From Cryptomeria japonica (Eukaryota > Streptophyta > Pinopsida > Cupressales > Cupressaceae), in NCBI RefSeq assembly GCF_030272615.1, contig NC_081406.1, positions 481,957,900-482,021,899 on the forward strand: a DNA stretch of 64,000 nt, in the 5' to 3' direction. Shown here in pieces: positions 1 to 10,270 of the stretch (the first letter of the stretch is position 1; each line of letters begins with the position of its first letter). The notes below the pieces were generated by a model that saw only the letters and a list, made by a program, of their open reading frames with translations, did not search any database and had not been told where the DNA came from. The translations under genes and the position numbers were made by a program.

Positions 1-482
1 ATGGTAACAAGTGAGAAATTATCTATCAAGGATACTTCTACACCGGTAAATCCGACAAGGTATAAGTCTATGATTGGTGGTCTGTTATATCTAACTCAGA
101 CTAGATCTTATATTATGAATGCAGTAAGTATTGTTTCAAGATATCAAAGTAATCCTAAAGAAAATCATGAATGTGCAGTAAAGAGGATATTTTAGTATTT
201 ACAAGGAACAATAGAATATGGTTTATGGTATTCCAAAAATGATGATTTCACTTTATGTGCATATACTGACTCAGATTGGGCAGGTGATACTGATGATAGG
301 AAGAGCACTTCTGGTGGATCTTTCTTTCTTAGAAAGAAACTGGTTTCATGGATCAACAAAACATAGTCATGCATTTCTTTATCTACTACATAAGCTGAGT
401 ATGTTGCAGCAACAACTAATTGTACTCAAGTCTTGTGGATGAAGCAAATATTGAAGGATATCAAGTTAAATTGTAGTGAACC
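1..482 (+). pseudogene. Ty1/copia pol fragment: end of RT connection and RNase H
   Basis: One reading frame gives the usual end of copia pol. It starts with an RYKSMIGGLLYLTQTR-type block, continues through the KRIF..YLQGT segment, and then enters RNase H with DSDWAGDTDDRKSTSG, VSWINK and AEYVAATTNCTQVLWMKQ. Stops interrupt the frame at 193-195, 364-366 and 391-393, so the copy is dead. The 5' part lies outside the window. Similarity ends abruptly at about 482, before any polypurine tract or LTR, and the next base begins Ty3/gypsy protease sequence. The join is therefore a truncation or recombination junction, not a complete insertion. The copia assignment is secure; the lineage within copia is not determined. 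Confidence 0.9.
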
Positions 483-734
483 TTGCCTGTTAAGGTAGGT
501 CCTATTACTTTACCCACACCTATCCATTTCATGTTTGCAGAGTTGACATACAACTTATTGCTAGGGAGACCTTGGATTCAGAGCATGCAATTTGTTCCCT
601 CTACATTGCATAGGCAAATCAAATTCATTTACAATAATACAACATACACCTTGTTAGGTGAACAAGATTCTAGGCTTGTTTACAAACATCAAGTTCAAAA
701 TCCTCTTCAATCAATTCTTTCCCAACTATCATAG
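483..734 (+). pseudogene. Ty3/gypsy aspartic protease, C-terminal part
   Basis: The frame reads VGPITLPTPIHFMFAELTYN, then LLLGRPWI and VPSTLHRQIKFIYN. The LLGRPWI block followed by a PSTLH..IKFI segment is diagnostic of the end of Ty3/gypsy retropepsin in plant elements. The catalytic D-S/T-G motif would lie upstream and is missing, because the copia fragment replaces it. A stop occurs at 732-734, and the linker continues in another frame, so there is a frameshift near 725-735. Confidence 0.85.
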
Positions 735-1413
735 ATAATTCCTCTAAAACTTCTACTCCAATTAGTGTGACTAGTTCATCAAACCTGTCTCCTATATCTG
801 GATTGATCCCCGATACTTCCTCAAGTGGACCTAAGGTTCTTGAGGAAGAATCTTCTCAACCTGAATCTATGATTGAGAATACTTTATCTCCTGAATAGAT
901 TCTTGTAGAAGATGATTGGGGATCTCTTGATTTCAATCGTACTTCCATAGGGGAATATAAAATTCACCCTAGAGAGCCTAAGGTTGAAAAGAAGAAATAA
1001 GAAGAAGAACCTAAAAAGAAATCTAATTTGTTTGGGCCATTGAGTAATAACTTTGTGGTGGCTTCTCATATTTCATCTCCCTTAGTTTCTGGTTTAGAGG
1101 ATTTTTGTCCTTCACTTTTTGAAAATCCTCCTTCTTCTTCAGAAATGACTAACTTTTACGGTCCTAGTTTTCACATCCTGGCTAGGTGTGGATATAATGG
1201 AAATGGATGTGGTGCTCAAGAACAAGGGATTAAAGTTCCCTTCGAAAATAACTTTCATGATATGACATTTGGTATTGGTTATGATCCTTTCAAGTGCACT
1301 AAAGCGTCTAAGAGACCATCTATTAGTGTTAATGTCATTTCTGCTTCTCCCTTGCTAAAATATCCATAATATATTGACTATGAATATTCTTGCATCTTTG
1401 CTTTGGATATTTT
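735..1413 (+). pseudogene. Gypsy protease-RT linker with G-patch-like motif
   Basis: After the frameshift the frame is Ser/Pro- and Lys/Glu-rich (to about 1027), with stops near 897 and 999. It is then open at 1028-1366. About 1187-1285 encodes CGYNGNGCGAQEQGIKVPF followed by FGIGY. This resembles a G-patch (glycine-rich nucleic-acid-binding motif, usually G-x-G-L-G-x-x-x-Q-G), with Cys in place of the central Leu. G-patch-like motifs next to protease are known in some retroviruses and plant gypsy elements; any function here is inference. The frame continues through a stop at 1367-1369 up to insertion A at 1414. Confidence 0.65.
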
Positions 1414-2209
1414 TGTTAGGATTCCCAGAGATACTGAGAGGGAGGGTGAATCAGTATCTGACTGGTATAATAATTTTCTTAACTTATAACATGAAAAGTA
1501 TATTAAAACTATGTACCGGTAAACCAGAAATAATGCAGCAAATAAGAATAACAACCACAACATGAAAAACACACCATAACACAATATTTTAATGAGGAAA
1601 CCCGATGTGGAAAAAACCTCGATGGGATTTGTGACCCACAATATTCACTTACTGGCAATAAGAGAATATTATTGCTTACAATAGGGGCCTGCACATGTAG
1701 GAAGGCCAAGTTCCTAGAGCTCACTGCTCAGTTACAAAGGAAGTCACGCTAACTTACAAAAATGGATTATACTAATCCAATGTCTTGTACTGCTTTAGAT
1801 CAGCATCTTCTATGCCAGATTCAGTGCCGGTTTAAGCTCTGCTACATACATAAACCCTTAACCTAATAATTTGCACATTAGCTCTGCTATATTCCTTTCA
1901 TCAATCGCCTTCTATATTATTTACTAAATGATCTACAATGATCTCATAAATATATGAGTCATATTACAATCCACCATGTCAGCTTACAAAATATTTTACA
2001 ATTAATTACAAAATATGTTTATACAAAATTGTTGTCGGCCAAGGTGTCAGTATTCTTCCTTTCCGGTGTTGGTGTTCTGTATGTCGGTGTAGAGTCTGTC
2101 GATGTCGGTGCCTAAGACGCCTGCCAGTATCACATGATTGTAAGGTTTCCATCAATGACAATACCTTCAATCACCTACAATTTCTCATTGGAGTGTGCAT
2201 TTGCCAACA
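1414..2209 (-). repeat. 3' LTR of element A
   Basis: This is a TG...CA-bounded repeat of about 796 bp matching 7359-8125 nearly end to end. The shared text includes the left-end tract at 1418-1500 and the right end ending in TTGCCAACA. The right LTR lacks about 30 bp near 2075-2125, in a CCGGT/GTCGGTG-rich stretch. The repeat contains several CCGGT motifs, also seen in elements C and D and at 24.5-26.5 kb. Confidence 0.92.
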
Positions 2210-2222
2210 ATCTCCCCCTTTG
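2210..2222 (-). promoter_or_regulatory. Polypurine tract of element A
   Basis: On the minus strand this reads CCAAAGGGGGAGAT directly before the 3' LTR start TGTTGGC. It is the expected plus-strand DNA synthesis primer. The surrounding text (a GTTGCCATTAATGCC-type sequence, then the tract) is nearly the same in elements C and D. Confidence 0.85.
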
Positions 2223-2477
2223 GCATTAATGGCAACACTCATGAGAAAAATAAAAAAATGTCCAAAAAGATGTCCAAAAAGAATCTGCCAAAATTTGTCA
2301 TACCAAAACTATGTGCCCAAAAATATATGCTCCCCTTGAGCTGATGATGTCTTGTTCTGATCATTTTTCTCATCACACACTACTCCCTCTTTGACATCAA
2401 TGACAAAGGTTTTCATTCGCTATTAGTGGAGTGTGGTTCCTGCCTAGATTTTTGTAACTGGTGTGTTACAATCTAGA

Positions 2478-5400
2478 ATATATTTGTCAAAACCAGTTTT
2501 AAGTTGTCGCTGAATCTTTTGCTTTTCTGTAATGCCTCTTGGGTTCTCTAAATTGTACTGGTGAGTATGTGCATTTTCTCTTCCGGTGTCTTAAGTCCGG
2601 GAACCAGAGCCTTAGAAATTTCTTTTCTCAAAGAAATGAGGTAGTCGAGTTTTGGACCAAGTTCACATTTTAAGCTCTTTGCCTTATGCTTAACTTTCTC
2701 TTTGTCCTTCTCTAACTTCTCAATTTTCTCTTCTAGATCTCCAATTTTCTTTTCTATCTCCAAAAATGAATCGGATGTACCTATCAAATTGTCAGCAACA
2801 TTGTTTATTTCAGTTTGAGTTTTGTTGATCTCTGAATCTATATCTTGTGTCAAGATGTCTGTTTTGCGAGTATCCCTATACATTTTCTTGAAATCCAAAA
2901 ATGTTTTTCCTAGATCCGGTAATAAGGTGTCCATTTTCTCCTTGTTCTTCTTTACAATTTCCTCAAAGAATTTCTCTTTTTCCTTAATCAATCTCTCCTT
3001 AAATGTGTCCTCATTTATTTGATCAACTATCAAAATGTTTCCAGTGATGAACTTAGACAATGTGTCTAGTTGACCTAAAGAATATTTATTATCCACTATG
3101 CATTTAGGTGCTACCAGTTTAAGAATAGGGATTGTATCATCTATAGCCTTATAGGCTTGTGCATTGCATTCTGTGATCTTCTTTATTGAATCCAATAAGA
3201 CTTATGTTACATTCGTAGGCTGAAATTCTGATATTGAAGTACCAGATGTCTACCCAACTGCTTTCACAATATCCATGCTACTGGTTGTAGTAATTACCTT
3301 GCTTGATTCAACCTCTGGTAGGTCAGTCTATGTTTGCATTTCTACTAGCAAAGGTTTAGGCTTTTCACTTTTAGCCGGTGGCACTGTCTTTGTCTAAACT
3401 TGTGTCTCAACCTATTTTTGTTCCGATTTCTCCATCTATGTCTCAAAGGGTTTCTTTGAGCTCTCAACAACAGGTTTCTCAGATGTAGTCTCTGCACTGT
3501 CCATTTCTGGTTCTCCTGATTGTTTTTTAGTTTTATCTACTGGTTCTTCTAGTGTTTTACCAGTGTTGTCCTCTGTCGGCTGCTCTGTTTGAGTAGGTTT
3601 TTCTATGCTTATGTTTACAGTATCATTAACCTCAACCTCAACATCTGTAGCCGGTGACTCAGTAGTCGATTCTTCCTTCTTATCCTCAGTGGTTTCTCTG
3701 TCAACCACAACATTTACTTCCTGTGTGTCTATATTTACAATGTCAAAAATTTCAGATTCAGGATTAGTATCCTCAAGTGGAGTCTCCATACTCTCAATGG
3801 TCGGTTGACTGTCTGTAGTATCTATTGGTGGAGTATCTGAAGGATGTGGGAGCATATTATCAGTTATTTTAAGGCTCGGAGGTCCACCTACCTTACCTTT
3901 TCCCTTATCCCTGTCCTTTTGGTATACTTTGATAGTCTTGGGTCTTAGTAATTCTTCTTGTTTCTCTTTTTCTACAAAGAATATATCCCATGCATCGTTT
4001 GTTTTGTTAGAGACTTCATTCACTCTACCTGCCATCAGTGCTACATGCTAGTGAGCAGTTGAAAATACTGTCTAGTTAGCTTCACTGATTAATTTATCTA
4101 TTTCATCAGGTGAGTTAACTGGATGCACTGCAAGTAATTTTTCAATTTTTTATTTTCTTATCCAGCTCAGCAATGGCTACCCTTCTAGCTTCTAGTCTTC
4201 TATACAGATTATTTGGTATTTCATCAACAATTTCCATCAAAAATTTCTTGTAGATGTCCAAGTGTAAAATTACATTGTTCTCTATGATTTATTTGTCATC
4301 AGTAGATAGTGTGTTATACAGTTTGCTAATGTTTTTCAACTTTCCATCTTCAGTTATTTCACTTAAGAGTTTATCTAGTGGAGCAATATCTTGATTTACT
4401 TTCTTCTTCTTCTTAGGAGTTAACTTCTAGACTGGAGGCCTCATTGCCTGTTTCTTTTGTCTTATTTTTGTAGGAGTGGGTGAGGGTACCGGTGAGGGTT
4501 TTCTTTTTCTTTCTACCCTTTTGAATACTGCTAGCATATCACTTTCGAAGGAGGTTCCAACCGGTGAAAGATGAGATTCCGATTGAAGTCCTTCCAACTC
4601 ACTTTCTTTTACACCAATTTGTTTCAAGACATCTTCCTTAATTGCCTTTGCCTGACGAGTTCCTTTCCTTATTGTTTCTTCAACCTTCTTAACCCTTTTT
4701 CTTGACTGAATTCCACTTTCAATAGTTTCAACATTTCCAAAGACTTTCTCAGTGGGTTTCTTTGGTGCTTCAAGGAGGGATTTTTCATAAGTTTCTATGA
4801 TATTATCATTTGTTTCATATCCCATTTCATTTACCCAGATAGTTCTAAGGACAACTGCCTCCATCCAGATTTCATCTTTCTTGATTACAAAACATATTTC
4901 CTTCTGATATTTATCCACAATTTGTTGTGATAGTCTTAGTCTTGTTTTCATTCAAGCCTTCAATGCTGGAAAATGTTCGTTTATGTTTTTCTTTCTGCCT
5001 TCTCCCATGTTGTTCAATAGATCCAATAGTTATTTTCCTACCGGTATATCAAATCCAAAATCTCTTCTACTGATACTGAGAACTTGCTTAGTAATGTACA
5101 ACATTAGGCAAACAAGCAAATTTCCAAATCTAAAGGTTCCTTTCTTATCTCCTTTAATCTTCTTTAGATTGTCTATCAATTCATCTTTGAGCCATTCACA
5201 CACATCTATTCTAGCATTATCATTTACCATGTCATATGCACTTTTGATAAATAGGCTAGAAATTGAGTTCAACCTATTTGCATGTGTGGCTTTGTAACCT
5301 AAGATCATACTGATAAATCTGACATTGATGTCCTTTACATCATTTACCCTTAGAGAACTTTTGTCAAAAGTTGCACCGATTAGTTTCATCACTGTGTCAT

Positions 5401-5872
5401 TTGGGACTTTATTTGTTCTATTAGGTCTGCTACTAGTGGAATGTAACCCTGTTACTGCTTTTACTACTTCTTTGGTGATTTTGTGAATTGAATCCAACCA
5501 AAAGAATTTGCCATGGACTCTGCTTAGGACTATTCTTATTACATCTTCGGGACAATCAGGAATGCTAAGAATATCCACAAAGCCTAGCGTTTCTACTACC
5601 TTATGTTATGGCTTGACATTACCATCTACATCACAAATCATAGTCCTATACATGTTTTTGATCTCATCATCACCTAATTCCTCTATATGACAATGTATGT
5701 ATATCCTAGGGTCTTCAGCATATACTACTCCCTTAGGAATTTGAGAGAATGCACCCGTGTTATCATCTTTCTTAGCAATTTTCGGAACTAGTTTGAATAT
5801 GGGTCTAGGGCACTTAATAACCTCAATCATAGTAGGGTTTGCAATAAATTCAGGAGTGGATGAAGAAGCCAT
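2478..5872 (-). pseudogene. Element A ORF2: conserved protein of unknown function in place of pol
   Basis: The frame starts MASSSTPEFIANPTMIEVIK (5872) and runs through several stops and frameshifts to about 2478, some 1,100 codons. Residues about 1-90 contain a PKGVVYAEDPRIYIHCHIEE block. Next comes a globular module (5578-5030) with IRIVLSRVHGKFFWLDSIHK, ITKEVVKAVTG, VRFISMILGYK, DVCEWLKDEL and FRFGNLLVCLMLY. The rest (4951-2478) is charged: a Lys-rich segment, an acidic Thr/Pro/Glu-rich segment (4035-3436) and a predicted coiled coil (3195-2548). The same blocks recur in elements C and D. No DTG/DSG, YVDD or HHCC/DDE signature is present. The pattern loosely resembles plant transposon-protein domains found in other elements, but I do not recognise the family. 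Confidence 0.75.
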
Positions 5873-6176
5873 AGTTATAAATACCTCAATCTGCCTTAAG
5901 GATGAATGCTTGGATGAGCTGCTTTAGTTTTTCACTAAGGATGTCTTCGCTCAAAATTTTTTGCGCTCTCAAAGATTTGAATGCTCGGTGAGTGAAAAAG
6001 GAGCCAAAACACTTGCTTTATAATGTTATTTTCTCTAACTACCACATTTAATGCTTGCTGGTTAAGTCACAACTTAACTCATCTGCCGGTATAGAAGAAA
6101 TTTGACTTCTTACCATTAACCAAGGGTATAATAGCATGTTTTTCAATTTGTTGCTAAACCCCCAAAGGATTTTCCT

Positions 6177-7287
6177 TCAGTTAGATGAAGAGTCTCCTAT
6201 CGGTGGAGTGTTACTTTGTTCTACCGGTGGAGGAGTATTCCCATCAAAATTTTGATCTAACTTTTTGATCCATTGTTTTGAGAATTCTTGCTTTACCTCT
6301 TCAACCTTTTCTTTACCTTTCAAACTAGGACATTTTTTATTTTCCGGTGAGGACTTGCTTCTACAAAATTTTGCAATATGTCCAATTTTGTTACAAGCAT
6401 AACAAGTCACATTGTTTTTCTGAATAGCTTTCCCATATCCTATGTCGGTATGTGTTCTGCATTGATTAGATAAGTGTCCAAATCTTCCACAAACATAACA
6501 TCTTACATTCATTCTGCAATTTTTTGAGTTATGACCAATTTTGTTGCATTTAGAACATTGACCAATGGGTGTATTAGTGTTCTAATAATTTCTAGATCTA
6601 CACTGATTTTCTCTATGACCATACTTGTTATAGTTAAAGCATTTCCCATTGATTTTGTAAGCATTAGGTTGTCTTGCCGGTTTGCTATGATCATGATTGT
6701 TTGCAGTACCAGAGCTTTCACCAGTTTCAAAGTCAAGGCCATTTGTATCATAATTAGGTTTCTAATTCTTCAGCATGTCAACAAGTTCTTTTGAACTTTT
6801 CTTGAATTTCTCTTTGTGTTGATTTGCAGCAGTCAGTTCATTCTCCAAGATTCCTTTGTCTTATGAGTTCAGTTCTATCTTTTTGTGTATGCATCAGATC
6901 TGTCTTCAACATATCATTCTCATGACTGAGTCTTGTGTTTTCATTTCTAGCATCATTTAGTCTTCTAGTAAAGTCATCTTCATTCTTCTTTCTGTCTTCA
7001 ATTTCTTTACAAAATCTCATAGTTATATCTTGCATCTCATTCTTCATTGTACAGTTATCTTGTCTCAGTTGGTTCACCAGATCATTAAGAGTTTCCTTTT
7101 CATCTTCCTCTTTCTGCATCTTCTCACAAAGTTCTCTTCTTTTATTTCTTTCTATAGTGAAATTTTCTTGAAGTCCTCGAATAATATCCTGAGCAGCCTT
7201 CAGATCATCTTCAAGTTTGATATTCTTCACTTTTTTTGCATCATAGTCTAAAAGAGTTGTTTCCAATTATTTTGTCAAGTTTTCCAT
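6177..7287 (-). pseudogene. Element A ORF1: coiled-coil, four-zinc-knuckle gag-like protein
   Basis: The likely start is the ATG at 7287, soon after the primer site; the codon run is broken by a stop six codons later and others near 6840-6590. The N-terminal ~150 residues (7266-6838) form a long Glu/Lys/Arg/Asn-rich coiled coil. A GLDFETGESSG segment follows. Four CCHC-type knuckles come next: CFNYNKYGHRENQC (second Cys replaced by Tyr), CSKCNKIGHNSKNC, CYVCGRFGHLSNQC and CYACNKIGHIAKFC. The C-terminus is Lys/Glu-rich with EVKQEFSKQW and ends at 6177. By family logic it is a nucleocapsid-like RNA-binding structural protein. The usual copia UBN2 capsid domain is not seen, so how it assembles particles is unclear. 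Confidence 0.82.
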
Positions 7288-7340
7288 CTCTACCGGTGAC
7301 AAGATCTTCCTCAAGCTATTAGGCTTTTGAAAATAGAGGA

Positions 7341-7358
7341 CCAAGCTTTGATACCAAT
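7341..7358 (-). promoter_or_regulatory. Primer-binding site of element A (initiator Met tRNA type)
   Basis: On the minus strand, directly after the 5' LTR end, the sequence is AATTGGTATCAAAGCTTGG. TGGTATCAGAGC is the standard plant complement to the 3' end of initiator-Met tRNA; one base differs here. Confidence 0.88.
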
Positions 7359-8125
7359 TGTTTGGATTCCCAAAGATACTGAGAGGGGGGGGGGGGTGAA
7401 TCAGTATCTGACTGATATAAAAAATTTCTTAACTTATAACATGAAAAGCATATTACAACTATGTATCGCTAAACCACAAATAATGCAACAAATAAGAATA
7501 ATAACCACAACATGAAAAACACACCATAACATAATATTTTAACGAGGAAACCCGATGTGGGAAAAACCTCGGTGGGATTTGTGACCCACAATATTCACTT
7601 ACTGGCCAATAAGAGAATATTATTGCTTACAATAGGGGCTTGCACATGGAGGAAGGCCAAGTGCCTAGAGCTCACTACTTAGTTACAAAGGAAGTCACAC
7701 CGACTTACAAAAATGGATTATACTAATCCAATGTCTTGTACTACTTCAGATCAGCATCTGCTATGCCAGATTCAGTTCCGGTTTATGCTTTGCTACATAC
7801 ATAAACCCTTAACCTAATAATTTGCACATTAGGTCTGCTATATTCCTTTCATCAATCACCTTCTATATTGTCTACTAAATGATCTACAATTATCTCATAC
7901 ATATATGAGTCATATTACAATCCACCATGTTGGCTTACAAAATATTTTACAATTAATTACAAAATATGTTTATACAAAATTGTTGTCGGTCAAGGTGCCG
8001 GTATTCTTCCTTTCCGGTGTCGGTGCCTGAGTCTGCCTGCCAATATCACATGATTTTAAGGTTGCCATCAATGTCAGTACCTTAAATCACCTACAATTTC
8101 TCATTGGAGTGTGCATTTGCCAACA
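7359..8125 (-). repeat. 5' LTR of element A
   Basis: This is a TG...CA repeat of about 767 bp, the partner of 1414-2209. It includes a run of about 12 G at 7385-7397, where the other LTR has a short AG-rich tract. It ends TTGCCAACA at 8125, next to the gtttt target duplication. Confidence 0.92.
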
Positions 8126-8130
8126 GTTTT

Positions 8131-9391
8131 TTCTACCAATCATTCCTTAGTTGAATTCTTGGGAGCTTATGACAACCTTCCTCATTATCACCATAATCAT
8201 AGTTTTCCCTATTGTCTAAATGTGGAAGCTTACTTTGGGAAAGAAAGAAATAACGATGAGATAGTTAAATAATTTCCTCAATTGAAAGACGCTCCTCAAC
8301 AAAGCAATATCCTAATAAATGACACCATTGATATCAAGATGGGTCCTTGGGTTGAAGATAAGATCATCAAGATAGGGAAATTTCTTGACGAAGAAGAGAA
8401 AAAACAATATGCCGAGTTGTTACATGAATTTCCTAAGATCTTTTCTTGGATATATTCTGACATGCCTAGCGTAGATCCTAAGATTGTCGCTCATAACATT
8501 ATCCTAATTCTTGATGCTAAACCTGTGAAGAAAAAGATTTGAAAGATTCACCCTAAAGTGGCATTACTTGTTAAAGCTGAGATTGAAAAATTGTTGGATG
8601 TTGGATTCATCCGTCCTATCAATAATTCCCCATGGATTTCAAACATTGTGGTTGTGGCTAAAGCTGAAAACAAGATTAGGATGTGTACTAATTTTTGTGA
8701 TTTTAACAAGGCCTCTTTAAAGGATGATTTTCCCCTCCCGAATATTGATACGATAGTGGATTCGGTAGCAGGGCATGATTTACTATCCTTTATGGATGAT
8801 TTCTCAGGATATAATCAAATTTTCATCAATCCCCAAGATCAATATAAAATCACTTTCACCACTCCTTGGGGTACGTTTTGTTGGATTGTGATGCCTTTTG
8901 GATTGAAAAATGTAGGTGCAACCTATCAGCATGCTATGACTCTCATCTTCCATGACTATATGCATAAGACCTTAGAAGATTATGTAGATGACATCTTAGC
9001 CAAATCCATTCTTTGTACAAATCATGTTAAGATCCTTCGTCAAATCTTTGAGAGAATTTGTAAGTATAACATGCATTTGAATCCCCGAAAATGTGTTTTT
9101 GGTGTAGATAGTGGAAAACTATTAGGATTTATAGTTTTACATCGTGGTGTTGAGGTGGATACGAAGAAGATAGATGCTATTGTTAACATGCCATCTCCTA
9201 AGAATGTTTCTCAACTAAATTTTTTGCAAGGAAAGATCCAAGCTATTCGTAGGTTCGTCTCTCAACTAGAGGATTGTACCTTTCCCTTCACACAATTGCT
9301 TAAAAAGAATATCACTTTCCAATGGAATGAGGATTGTTGTCAAGCATTTGAAGACCTAAAAACTTATTTGGCCAATCCTCCTATTCTTTGA
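8131..9391 (+). pseudogene. Tat-like Ty3/gypsy reverse transcriptase
   Basis: The frame continues from the linker across insertion A, with stops at 8270-8272, 8540-8542 and 9389-9391. The pre-RT region contains EFPKIFSWIYSDMP. RT blocks are clear: KLLDVGFIRPINNSPWISNI, RMCTNFCDFNKA, LSFMDDFSGYNQIFI (first catalytic Asp), TFCWIVMPFGLKN and YVDDILAKS, with the catalytic Asp pair at about 8981-8992. LGFIVLHRGVEVD and the thumb/connection follow. It would copy element RNA into cDNA in the particle. The catalytic residues are retained, but the stops make it inactive. Confidence 0.93.
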
Positions 9392-9862
9392 CCTATTGAT
9401 CCTACTAAGCCTTTTCTTCTATACACCGTTGCTTCCCCTCAAGCTCTTGCAACCTTATTAGCACAATGTGATAAGGATGGTAGAGAATGCCTGATTTATT
9501 ACATAAGATACACTCTACTCAATTACGAAGTCCAATATTCTGTGATAGAACGATAGTGCCTTGCTTTAGTCTTTGTGACCCAGAAGTTGAGGCATTATCT
9601 CTTGAATGCTAAGATCCATGTTATCATTAAATTCGATCCTCTTAAACATCTTTTCTCCAAAACTGATCTTTTTGGATGCTTAGCTAAGTGGGTTATGATG
9701 TTGACTAAGTTTGACCTTAAGTTTTTCTCACAAAAGGCAATAAAGGGTCAAGCGTTGACTGACCACTTAGTTGATGCTCCTTCACCTTTCTCCCTACCTA
9801 ATCCATAGTCTTTTCCTGATGAATACATTCTTTCCATTGAAGCTGACAAGACTTGGCAATTG
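9392..9862 (+). pseudogene. Gypsy RNase H (first, retroviral-type)
   Basis: The same frame reads PFLLYTVASPQALATLLAQ, GRECLIYYIRYTLLNYEVQY, CLALVFVTQKLRHYLLNAKI and then AIKGQALTDHL. These match the RNase H segment that follows RT in plant Ty3/gypsy pol. Stops are at 9554-9556 and 9806-9808. The KGQALTDHL block is typical of elements carrying a second RNase H downstream. Confidence 0.88.
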
Positions 9863-10270
9863 TAATTTGATGGCTCTAAGTGTCGTACAAGATCAAGGGC
9901 AGGGGTGGTTTTAATTTCTCCTAAAAAGAAGCCCATTCCTTTATCATATCATCTCAATTTCTTATGTACCAACAACATTTATGAATATGAAGCTCTTATA
10001 TCTGGAAATAAAGTAGCCTTGGCATTGAGTGTGAAACATCTACATATTTATGGAGATTCTCAATTAATCATTAGACAAGTGATAGGATTTTATCAAGCTA
10101 AGCAAGACAAATTATCACAATATAAAGATCTAGCTTTATCCTTGTTACAAAAATTTGATTCTTATATCATGGAGCCTGTTACTCGAAAAGATAATCGACA
10201 TGCTGATGTGATGGCATGTGTTGCCTCTCTTGTGTCTCTAGAGGACCCCTTGGTAGATCTTAAATTCACT
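9863..10270 (+). pseudogene. Archaeal-type second RNase H (aRNH), Tat-lineage hallmark
   Basis: It opens with FDGSKCRTRSRAGVVLISP directly after a stop at 9863-9865. It then has FLCTNNIYEYEALISG (catalytic Glu), LHIYGDSQLIIRQVIG (catalytic Asp), YKDLALSLLQKF and RKDNRHADVMACVAS (final Asp). The CTNN..EYEAL and GDSQL motifs define the extra RNase H gained by the Tat clade. All four acidic positions are still visible, although the upstream stops would prevent translation from pol. Confidence 0.9.

Larger units (their letters stand above)
1414..8125 (-). mobile_element. Element A: pol-less LTR retrotransposon (gag-like ORF1 plus novel ORF2)
   Basis: Two long direct repeats (1414-2209 and 7359-8125) begin TG and end CA. 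On the minus strand the order is 5' LTR (7359-8125), initiator-Met primer site, ORF1 with zinc knuckles, ORF2, purine tract, 3' LTR (1414-2209). Flanks are atttt (1409-1413) and gtttt (8126-8130), a target duplication with one mismatch. The disrupted gypsy frame is restored if the element and one duplication are removed. Protease, integrase, RT and RNase H are not visible in any frame of the 5.1-kb interior. The purine-tract context and primer site are copia-like. Elements C and D in this window have the same architecture. Confidence 0.9.
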
